From Plazaster borealis (lineage: Eukaryota; Echinodermata; Asteroidea; Forcipulatida; Labidiasteridae), in NCBI GenBank assembly GCA_021014325.1, contig CM037461.1, positions 3,063,501 through 3,127,500 on the forward strand: a stretch of 64,000 bases of DNA, written 5' to 3'. Made by a program: the position numbers and the translations under genes. The stretch's first letter is position 1. The number at the start of each line of letters is the position of its first letter. This document shows positions 56,162 to 64,000 of the stretch, one piece after another. The notes below the pieces were generated by a model. That model was given only the letters and a program-made list of their open reading frames with translations, ran no database searches and was not told where the DNA came from.

Positions 56162-58351
56162 CTAGGGCTTTAGTGTTTGTTGGAACAAACACTAGGTGTT
56201 CGGATTTCATTGGATTCAGTGTTGTGTTAATGTGTGAACTATTTTATTGAGTCAATGAAAAGATTGTTGATAGCTATTGAAATTTCAAAGTGTTAATCAA
56301 TTACTTGTATACATTTAGTTTACACGGGAAAGAAATGATAATGTTCCTACTTAAGACTGCATTGAGCTCTAGAACGTGTATTAATTGATTATCTGTTTCA
56401 ATTTTCACGTAAATATTATTAAACTGTACTGTATACAAGACTTTTACTGACAATTCAAAAAAGAACCTCTCAATATGTATTTCTTTTACTTCCGGTTGGA
56501 CAGGAAGCCAGGTCAAATCATGCCATTATCAATTACACAGAACTTTCACACATAAAACATTCACAAAAAATGCAAAGCTTAACAAATCATAATAGATGTA
56601 TTTCTCAAGATACGATTACAAAGTGTTTTCAGCAAATTATTAGAGTAAATTGTCCTTTTCATACAGAGCATCGTTTTTTGAATTCCCTTTCATCTTGGTT
56701 GCATATCTTCAATCGAGCCGCTGAATTACTCACAAGTACAGCCGTGTAAGCCATTTACTGAAGTTTATTTATTTTTCAATGAATATTGATTCTTTATGGA
56801 TTAATAAATTCAACTATGCTAATCATGTTCACATTATTAATTTACAATTATTAGAAGTTTTCAACAGGGTTTCAAATACAGTGAGTTGGATACTCATGAA
56901 GTATCTGTGTATGAAACATTGATTGCTCAAAACACATGCACTGATGATGATGTCATTAAAATAAGTCAAGCTTAGTATGAGCTATCGGTTGCATTTTTAA
57001 GACATTGATTTTCATTCATACAGAACGGTGGGTTAAATTTACAATAATTATTGAAAGAAAACACACTTGTTTTGGATAATTATGAAAGACAAAGGCAAGT
57101 CATAAAGACGGCAAGTCTAAGCCTCTCGTGAATTTTGACTAATAACATTATGAGTTGAGTACTATTTCTACCTCTATGGTGCACCATACACTCAGCAAGG
57201 AAATAAGGATGGAACACAACATTGGGTGTGAAAACTTTATAGCTTTATTTCTCACATAATTAAAAGTCATACGAATCACTGAAGCAGGTGGCCATCTCAG
57301 TAAAACTTCGTCTTCGATTCTATGTTCACCATGAGCCATCAAAAGGGCGAATAGGGGAACAACTTGACGCTGAACATGGCACAGGTTGAGTGGAATTTAA
57401 TTCTGCAGTGTTATTGCGCCATTGATAAGCCAACGTTATAAGTGCGTTGAACTGCGACATGTCAAAACTTGCACGGAAATCATGCAACTACATCCAGCCT
57501 TCAGTGAAGGCGCACATAGGCTTTGTACCTTGTGATCAATGGAGCGGAACTGCCAGTCGCGTGCTTCCGAGGGCTACTAACGAAATGTTTAACTTACATT
57601 TTAAGCCGGAGGTCAAGGTCAAACGGGTTCACTCTTTGTGTAGCGTTTGTTGAGTTTTAAAATACCTGTCCGATGATGCATAGATTGTTGAAATCCATTA
57701 AATTTTGTCGAGTTATGATTTTTTGAAATATTAAACTTTGATTTACTGTAATTCGACACCTGATGACGTAATCATTACGTCACAACAACTTCATGGAGGT
57801 TTCATCAAGTTTTTAACATGGTGTAACTTTGAAGTTGATCAGATGAACAGAAGTTAAGAATTTTGCCAGGAAATGATTTTTTGTTAAGAATTGCAGAAAG
57901 GCAAACTTTGAACTTTGACCGGAAGTACAGGTGAATTTGGCGTTAACTTTTTAAATGTTGCCCGTGTCTTGATCTATTATATGCCCAAATATGAATACCA
58001 TAGCTGTAATATTCAGAGACCTACAGGCATTGGCATGAGGGCACTTTTTGAACTAAAATGGCTTGTAATTTGACACCCGATGACGTCATCAAGACGTCAT
58101 TGCTCACACACCTTCTGCTTGTTATGTTCTAACGTCACATTAAGTTTCAAGTTGATCAAAGGTTTGCAAGTATGTTTTTTTTTTGGCGGACAAACGACTA
58201 TCAGAAGAATAAGCAAAACAAATAAGTAAAAAAAAAAAAAAAACCCGAACAATACTAAAGAGTTGTTCGGGCTTAATGCCCGAACACCTAAAAAAACACA
58301 AAAACCGAACAAAAACAAGGAGTTGTTCGGGCTTAATGCCCGAACACCTAA
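56162..58351 (-). mobile_element. Helitron-like element, array unit 14 (5'-most on the minus strand)
   Basis: CTAG 56162 (variant CTAGGG), standard hairpin, mosaic body of the other types, two 5' hairpin units at 58250-58350, and the TTAGG end at 58351, where it abuts LINE-derived coding sequence. This is the outer border of the array. Confidence 0.75.
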
Positions 58352-58565
58352 CAAATGAGTTTTTAAAAGTCCCTTGAAAATTTGAACAGAGCTAGCTTGG
58401 CGAATATGAAGAGGTAAGTCATTCCATAATGAAGGTGCAATGTAGTTGAAGGCTCTTTGACCATAGAATTTAGTGGAAAAAGTACTTTGCGTCAGTCGAG
58501 ATTGGCCAGCAGAACGAAGAGGACGAAATAGACAGGAGATAGGCCATGAAGAGATTTGAATGTTA
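58352..58565 (-). pseudogene. LINE ORF2 C-terminal relic (CR1/L2/Jockey-like)
   Basis: The minus-strand frame reads LRSAGQSRLTQSTFSTKFYGQRAFNYIAPSLWNDLPLHIRQASSVQIFKGLLKTHL, the typical end of non-LTR retrotransposon RT proteins (SF..AAP.LWN.LP..IR...S...FK..LKTHL). A frame change near 58530 (KSLHGLSPVYF in another frame) shows decay. It is cut at 58352 by the Helitron-like array, so the last residues are missing. Confidence 0.8.
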
Positions 58566-59270
58566 GAAGATTTAGAACATTTAACTCGACGGGCCTTGGG
58601 ACTCCCATATCAAATTGACCAAAGAATAAAAGTTCAAGAGTCAATAGATAATTTTCCCTTTACTGTAAAAAGCTGTTGAGACACGTCACTAGCTTCTAGT
58701 TTTAGACTGCATATAGAGTTAAGCGTATCGTTTCCCTAACAAGACTGGGCACCAGATTATGATCTGTGTGCCGCAATTCCCTTGATAGAACAACCGGAAT
58801 GAATGACAAACTTCAGAGGCATATAAGTACAACAACAAATTTGATTAATCATAGAATATGAATAAGTAATACATACATATGAATCAAGTTAACAAGTTGC
58901 CCACAGGCAATAGTGTTTGGCCATGGAAGGTGATTAAAAACGTGTTGTTTATACGGGCGTCTTTTATGGCCATTGATAAAGTGTGGGGATCGCGAAAACG
59001 CAGATCATTTACTAAATCGATAAAAGTACGTACATGGATTTGTCGTGAAATGGCATGACATTCGGGAGAAATCCACTTGAATAGATGTATAATCATATCT
59101 TAAGTGAACAATGTCGGGATGATTGTGTGCATTCAATTGTAAATGCCTTTCCCATGCCAATAGGTGGTGCCCTAATGAGACATTTCAACTCAATATGGAA
59201 CAATGCAAATACTCTGACAATACTTCTAAAAGATCGACGTCAATATGCATAAACTAAAATACAAGAATTA
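58566..59270. other. no gene or known repeat seen
   Basis: AT-rich unique-looking DNA. Small frames such as 58884-59096 have no domain. It may be the decayed upstream part of the LINE, but no RT motif could be read. Confidence 0.4.
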
Positions 59271-59274
59271 CGTA

Positions 59275-59345
59275 ATAGTGGCCTGACGTTTCGACCCTAG
59301 CAGACTCTTTCTCGAAGGCTAAAATCCTTCGTTGTTCGTGATTAT
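59275..59345 (-). repeat. possible Penelope-like or other retroelement tail
   Basis: On the minus strand AGCCTTCGAGAAAGAGTCTG is followed by CTAGGGTCGAAACGTCAGGC. This 'GAAACGTC' stretch recurs at the ends of retroelements in many marine invertebrates. No coding part is present. Assignment is weak. Confidence 0.35.
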
Positions 59346-59395
59346 TTAAATATTTCATTGGCTTATATCTTTAACTGCTATACACAACAACCGAA

Positions 59396-59663
59396 CATTA
59401 CGGGAAAGCTCCATTAAAGAATTTCTGAGTTTGGCCACAAAAACTCGGAAAGTATACATCCTTTTCACCAAGTGGGTATGTTTACACTGTGTCATTAAAC
59501 TTAATGGATGAGCAGTTAATCTGCCTTTGGGTAGTCAGCAGCCCTACTAGTTTGTGCATGATCAAATTAAGTCCACCATTTGGAAAAGGAAGTACATGGA
59601 GATAACAGGTGTTAGTTGTCAGATGAAAAGGATGTTTTATTTTAGCCGAGCTTTCCCGTAATG
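59396..59663. repeat. inverted repeat with 16 bp perfect arms
   Basis: CATTACGGGAAAGCTC (59396-59411) and its complement GAGCTTTCCCGTAATG (59648-59663) enclose 236 bp. It could be the TIRs of a small DNA element; no target duplication was identified. Confidence 0.5.
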
Positions 59664-59711
59664 GAACACTCCGTGTTTGCTAATACAAATACACTACAAT
59701 TCTAGTTCTTT

Positions 59712-61000
59712 TTAGGTGTTAGGAGCAACGCTTTGAGCACCTCTTGTTTTTATTCGGGTTTTTTTATTGTTTTTTGTTTAAACTTCTTCTTCTCCCCGCG
59801 ACTGTCCACTTTAATTACAGGGACACACTTCTCAATGTCACAACAAGTTTACACTTCACAAATAGTTTGATTTTTACTAGTACAAGACACCGCTGACGTG
59901 ATGATTACTTCACCAGGTGGCAAATTACATTACATCAAAGTGTAAAATTTACACACAAATCATTACTTATGAACCAAACAATGAATTACCAGAAAGGTCT
60001 TAAAAAACTAAAAAATCGGTACACAAATTTTGACCCTATTTCACTACAACTTCAGGATCAAACCGGAAAATGGAATTTTCAAAAATTTATATCTCAAGAA
60101 CTACTCATCATAATTGAATCACAATTTTTACATCAGGTTGTGGCTCTTTGAGCCTTCTCAAACCTTTGTACAGAGATGATCATCATCCTCAACAGCACCC
60201 TCTCGTGACAGGATTTAATAATTCACTATTTGCTGAAAGCCCGTTGCAAGTTCAAAATAATAAAACTTAGTCCATACTTTATCTCAATACAACACTAACA
60301 ATAATGTCACGATGACGTCATCAGTTTTCAAAATACGCTCAATCAAAGTTTATTTAATCAAAATTTCATATTATTTTTAAGAACCACAGCTTTATGATCC
60401 GAATCTTTGCATTATATATGAAATTTAATGTAAGAAAGTTCTTTATATTTGTAAGTGACCTAGTTTCCTTTTCTCCTCCTTCTCTCCCCCCGCGATTGTC
60501 CAGTAACAAAGACACACTTTCAAAACTAAGATAACCTTAAAACTTCACACATAGCAAGATCTTCACTAGTAAAAACTAAAGATTAATATTTGAAAAAAAT
60601 CATAACTCAAGAACCAAACATTGCATCGCGATTTTTGCAATCTACACATCATCGGAAAGGTCTTCAAAAATTATGCAAACGCTACACAGAGCACGACCCC
60701 ACCTGACCTTGACGACACCGACACACTTTCCAAACTCCCATAATTTTTAAGATTCACACATAGTTAGATCGACAACAGTTCATAACATCGCCGATGTGAC
60801 GACATCATGACGTCACCAGGTTGTGATGTACATCAACTCCAAATGTAACAATAAAGAAAAATAATATCTCCCGAAACTACACAGGTTATTTTGACATTCT
60901 GTAAGTCTTATGAAAGGGCTTAACTTGATTCATTAAAGGTGCACGACATGACCCTATTTGCCTTTGTCTTCCGGTTGAAACCGGAAGTTGAAGTAAAAAC
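59712..61000 (+). mobile_element. worn Helitron-like copy
   Basis: A degenerate 5' hairpin (TTAGGTGTTAGGAGC...GAGCACCT) at 59712 is followed by the T-rich and CTTCTTCTC zone, TGACGTGATGATTACTTCACC and ~145 bp units (ATAACTCAAGAACCAAACA, CTTCCGGTTGAAACCGGAAG at 60970). More diverged than any other copy; no CTAG end found. Confidence 0.5.
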
Positions 61001-61578
61001 ATTATTCCGATGCCTCGTTTTGAGGTCTGCAAACAATACGATATGAAATATGGACATGGTCTCTTTGTATGAAATATAGTTTGGCTCCTAGGCCTTCCAA
61101 TTTATAGAGTAACGATGTCATTTTATATTCAACAACGCCCTCTCGTAAGAAGTTTCAAAATGTACCCTTTTTTGCTGAAAACCTGTTGCAAGTTTTAAAA
61201 AGGTTGCATGACTGGATAAATACAATCAGCTATGAAGTCACGATAAGATATAAAGTCATCTGTTTTCAAATAAGGCCTAATCAAAGTTTCTAAATATTTG
61301 TTTTTAAATCTTTAGAACCACAATTAACTTCTCAAATATCAATATTTCCTCCAAAGAAATTGTTACAGTTGTTTCATAACATTTCATCAACATGTCGTCA
61401 ACACCGAACAACTTATTTTGTTTAAACAAAAACTGATTTCTAGTTATTAAACCTGCTACCAAATGTTTAGTATACTTTACAACTTTATAGAAAACAAACA
61501 GATAGTAGTTCCAATTCTCTGTAAAAAGACACATGTGATACTTTCAAAATCAGCATCTTACATAACTATGTTTCGTTT
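61001..61578. other. no gene seen, probable 3' flank of the gene ending at 61579
   Basis: AT-rich. It may include the 3' UTR of the minus-strand exon at 61579; no canonical AATAAA close to the stop was noticed. Confidence 0.4.
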
Positions 61579-61947
61579 CTATGATGTTTCTACTGTTGAT
61601 GCTACTACAGAAAGATGTCTGATTCGTCTTGTGCGAAGTTTCTCGTAGTATCCCATTGAAGCTCTTACACAAGTCTGGACATCTACAGGTAAGCTGTCCA
61701 GTGCAGGGGGAGGTTCCGGACAACAGAAGCCACTGCTATTAAAAACGTTATCAAAATATCCAGCTCTCTTGTTTGATATGTCGAACGTCTTAGATGTTAC
61801 CCACTTTTCTAAGACTTCACCACCTGATTCCCAAGAGAGAAGCTCGGGTTTGTATGGAATACCCATCTTAAGACAGTAGGCAGACAACATGCCGGGTGGA
61901 TCACCCAACAGGTCATCAATGTCAAGAATTTCACACCTTGAAGGTAC
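61579..61947 (-). CDS. last exon of a sulfotransferase-like protein
   Basis: The minus-strand frame reads CEILDIDDLLGDPPGMLSAYCLKMGIPYKPELLSWESGG, later YFDNVFNSSGFCCPEPPPALDSLPVDVQTCVRASMGYYEKL, and ends at TAG 61579. The order D.DDLL.DP...L.AYC...G.P..P.LLSWE...SSGF is that of the C-terminal half of P-loop sulfotransferase-like proteins often mislabelled branched-chain aminotransferase-like. The N-terminal P-loop and PAPS-binding part is not in the window or not found. An acceptor AG may be at 61948-61947 (GCACAG). The frame is closed upstream by a stop near 61969. Family assignment is from recall of the motif pattern; moderately sure. Confidence 0.55.
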   Translation of the reverse strand, partial: VPSRCEILDIDDLLGDPPGMLSAYCLKMGIPYKPELLSWESGGEVLEKWVTSKTFDISNKRAGYFDNVFNSSGFCCPEPPPALDSLPVDVQTCVRASMGYYEKLRTRRIRHLSVVASTVETS

Positions 61948-62024
61948 TGTGCAACTTTGTTGATACCTTCAACAACTGCTAAGGCCTCTAATTCAGTAGT
62001 TGTATACATGTAGTTTTGTTCTGC
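61926..62024 (-). pseudogene. RNase H relic of a Ty3/gypsy retrotransposon
   Basis: AEQNYMYTTTELEALAVVEG followed by INKVAQYLQGVKF matches the RNase H block (S..E.NY..TE.E.LAVV..I.K...YL.G..F) of Ty3/gypsy elements. A stop lies just before AEQNY and no RT is seen upstream. It overlaps the 5' edge of the sulfotransferase-like exon in another frame. Confidence 0.65.
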
Positions 62025-62217
62025 CTAACGAGCATTACACAAGGCCTTGGTGAGGCAAAAGAAAATGCTTGTTTGTCCTCGTCCAACAAACCGTCAATTG
62101 CGTCGCGACAGAAATACTGTTGTTTCTAAAAAAAAAAAAATTCTCATCTTAATCAAACTAATCTTGGGTCTTTCAACTTCTTTTGGTGATTTTGTCTTCC
62201 TTTTTTCCCCTTTTTTG
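62025..62217. other. spacer with poly-A run, no feature
   Basis: Contains A13 at 62130 and T-rich sequence; lies between the sulfotransferase-like exon and the repeat at the end of the transporter gene. Confidence 0.4.
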
Positions 62218-62508
62218 CATCTCTTTGTAGCCAGGCTAGGACGAGTTGAAACCCGAGGTTGACAATGTGTCTCTTTGTAGTCAGGCTAGGACGAGTAGAC
62301 ATCAGAGGTTGCCAATGCATCTCTTTATCGCCAGGCTAGGTTGAGTAGACATCAGAGGTTGTCAGTGCATCTCTTTCTCGCCAGGCTAGGACGAATAGAC
62401 ATCAAAGGTTGTCAATGGATCTCTTTGTAGCCATGCTAGGACGAGTTGATACCCGAGGTTGACAATGTTGACAATGTGTCTCTTTGTAGCCAGGCTAGGA
62501 CGAGTAGA
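62218..62508. repeat. 50 bp minisatellite made from the transporter's last coding bases
   Basis: Six copies starting near 62221, 62271, 62321, 62371, 62421 and 62481: CTCTTTGTAGCCAGGCTAGG, ACGAGTAGACATCAGAGGTT, GNCAATGNAT. On the minus strand the unit reads CCTAGCCTGGCTACAAAGAG, which in the first copy is the coding sequence LAWLQRD of the transporter. The copy at 62421 has a 10 bp internal repeat (GACAATGTT). Confidence 0.9.
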
Positions 62509-62587
62509 GCAATCACCGTTAAGGTGTGGAGTCCACCCATCAGTACGAACGCCAGCGTGTAGCTTCCAAGTATATCATATATCAAAC
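62436..62587 (-). CDS. SLC16-type monocarboxylate transporter, last coding exon
   Basis: Last membrane span and tail of a proton-linked monocarboxylate transporter-like MFS protein in the plasma membrane. After the acceptor CTTAG (62592-62588) the frame reads LIYDILGSYTLAFVLMGGLHTLTVIALLVLAWLQRD, the family's typical G.IYD.TGSY..AF...G final segment with one hydrophobic helix. The phase fits the upstream exon: G from 63609 plus GT here make Gly in SPG-LIYD. The reading enters the 50 bp repeat, adds about 15 Ser/Thr-rich residues and stops at TAG 62436-62438 in the second repeat copy. It is too short for frame tracking and was found by splicing logic. Confidence 0.85.
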
Positions 62588-62929
62588 CTAAGTGATAAAA
62601 ACAACATTTAATTCAAAGGGTTATAACCGAGGTGAAAATGTTTCACAATTCTGGGATTGCATTTTAATAAGTTTCGAATCAGAGTATAGCAACATGTCTA
62701 GAACAAGTCAAGCAAAAAGGCATTTACGAGAAACATATTCTACGCAATGGACAAACAAATATATAAAAAGGTCAAATAGGAAAGTTACAAACATGAATTG
62801 CAACAGTTCCAAACATCCTATAAGAGCACTAGCTTGAATTTGTCAAAACGTCGTTTCACGCTCAAAATAGCCCGGATGTACACACAACACAAAATAATTT
62901 TTTTTATGCGCCGACATACGACGTTTTTG

Positions 62930-63540
62930 CAGGGGTGACTGCTTGGCCTGATGGGCTTTAGACGACTGCATGATGCAACGGGCAATGTGCGGTGGAATGA
63001 TGCAACGCAATGGGCGATGGGACGACAACACAATGGGCAAGAGCTTGATGCGACGGCAGGTCATGGCGGGCAACGGGCTATCGTAACATACCGGTAATGA
63101 AGAGACTGGGCTAATGCCAGCGCCATGGGACGATGGGTGGATGAAGCGGCATAGCACTATAGGAGATGAGTGACGGCACAAAAATATAGGTGAGGGCCAC
63201 ATCACAGAGCAATGGGTAACAGGCCCTCACCTATATTTTTGTCGCTCATCTCCTATAGTGCGATAAGCAACGGCACAACTTGGTGGGCAATGGGCTATGG
63301 CGTACCTATGCAATGAGCAATGGGCGATAACAAGACGATTGGCAATGTTATGACGCAGAGGGCGACGGGTTGACGTAATGGGCAATAGACGACGACACAA
63401 AGTGACTGACAATGGATGATGGCACAATGTGATGGGCGATGAAGCGAAACGATAGGGAATGGGTGATGGCCTGATGCATCGGGCAATAGGTGACGTCACA
63501 ACGCAATTGGTTATGGGCATCAACGTTGCCGATTGGTATG
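62930..63540. repeat. degenerate array of GGGCAATGGGCGATGG motifs
   Basis: Dozens of short imperfect repeats with cores GCAATGGGC, GATGGGCGAT and GACGGCACAA, with spacing about 15-35 bp. It lies wholly in the transporter intron. Long stop-free frames on the minus strand (His/Pro/Ser/Arg-rich) are due to this bias. Confidence 0.8.
63155..63260. repeat. inverted repeat with ~39 bp arms in the intron
   Basis: Arm CACTATAGGAGATGAGTGAC...AAAATATAGGTGAGGGCC (63155-63198) pairs with GGCCCTCACCTATATTTTTG...CTCATCTCCTATAGTG (63222-63260), with a 4-base bulge and a 23 nt loop. It could form a stable RNA hairpin in the pre-mRNA. Confidence 0.85.
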
Positions 63541-63608
63541 GATTTGGCAATCTAAGTTGTAAATACATTTAAAGTTGATAAAATCAGTAGCACATTGTAT
63601 TTTCTTAC

Positions 63609-64000
63609 CAGGAGAAAAAAGGGTCATTACTCTGACAATTCCAGCTTTCAGTGCAATCCAACCCATGGCGCTGCCAAAAACTGCACTCCCAACTATTTCC
63701 AGAATTATGACATCAATCAAACAAAACATGAATGAATAGAAGATTCCAAAGATGAACATGTTCACAGAAATTGACCAATAGCTCATCAACCAAGGATCAA
63801 TGAAGTAATTAGTTGATGTAACGAGAAGCGATAGCCCCATCCACATGTACGTGCCGATCAATCCAACGTTTGCGGTCATTGAACCAACCACAAGATTCCC
63901 AGCAATTGTTCCAAAACCAAAAATGACTACAAAGTTGGTAGTATCCAGGAGCGAAAACCCTTTGGATTCTGTGGTACTGGGGACAAAGTACACTAGCCAA
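63609..64000 (-). CDS. SLC16-type monocarboxylate transporter, internal exon (cut by the window end)
   Basis: The minus-strand frame reads WLVYFVPSTTESKGFSLLDT, NFVVIFGFGTIAGNLVVGSMTANVG and further hydrophobic spans (YMWMGLSLLVTSTNYFI, YWSISVNMFIFGIFYSFMFCLIDVIILEIVG, AMGWIALKAGIVRVMTLFSPG), which match the C-terminal six-helix half of MCT proteins: YF.P....KGFS, a loop after the second span, YG.FFG-like span and the IA..GI...GP block before the last helix. The charged R/D pair usual in the loop after GNLV is not obvious. The exon ends CCTG|GTAAGA at 63609. The N-terminal half lies past 64000. Confidence 0.8.

Larger units (their letters stand above)
62588..63608 (-). other. intron of the transporter gene
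   Basis: Donor GTAAGA at 63608 and acceptor TTAG at 62588; 1021 bp. Contains the ATGGGC-rich array and the hairpin described separately. Frames in it (for example 62842-63205 and 63227-63568) are repeat products. Confidence 0.85.

Noticed and set aside
55907..56165. Frames with repeated GVRALSPNNSL / LFGLNARTPN
   Set aside because: Translation of the repeated 5' hairpin units of the Helitron-like element.
62842..63568. Minus-strand frames of 113-120 codons, His/Pro/Arg-rich
   Set aside because: They lie in the transporter intron in a low-complexity array; no family resemblance.

Overview
The window is a repeat-dominated piece of an animal nuclear genome, most likely an invertebrate deuterostome or another marine invertebrate. 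It is AT-rich, has spliceosomal introns, has no bacterial-style gene packing, and carries a tyrosine-recombinase retrotransposon and a Gmr1-like LTR retrotransposon (a lineage described from deuterostomes). The species cannot be named from sequence alone.  Layout. 1-5.6 kb: a terminal-inverted-repeat transposon (223-2158) inserted in a dispersed ~160 bp repeat, then a degenerate 1.6 kb inverted-repeat element that holds a tRNA-derived SINE. 5.6-14.6 kb: two plus-strand Helitron-like elements joined head to tail and flanked by an ATT microsatellite; the second is split by a tyrosine-recombinase (DIRS/Ngaro-type) retrotransposon (8738-13374). 14.6-16.1 kb: more of the ~160 bp repeat. 16.1-58.4 kb: about fourteen minus-strand Helitron-like elements in direct head-to-tail contact. 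Every junction carries the same 3' end, a short perfect hairpin followed by CTAG. Into this array are nested two further copies of the same family on the plus strand (19019-20977, 51351-53033), a Gmr1-like LTR retrotransposon (35811-43987, minus strand), a 192 bp MITE and a 680 bp CCGG-flanked element. 58.4-61 kb: relics of a LINE, a possible Penelope-like tail and a worn Helitron-like copy. 61.6-64 kb: the only host genes seen, both minus strand: the last exon of a probable sulfotransferase-like protein, and the two last coding exons of an SLC16-type monocarboxylate transporter whose first part lies beyond the window.  How the parts relate. The Helitron-like units have no Rep/helicase gene here, so they are non-autonomous. 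Their ends (TTAGGTGTTCGG at the 5' end, its inverted copy just inside the 3' end, then hairpin and CTAG) fit the Helentron-type design. Two nested insertions can be compared with intact sister copies and show clean insertion with no target duplication. The retrotransposons landed later inside these units, so the window is a layered record: Helitron array first, then LTR, YR and MITE insertions, then decay. All retrotransposon genes carry one or a few stops or frameshifts, so they look recently dead rather than ancient.
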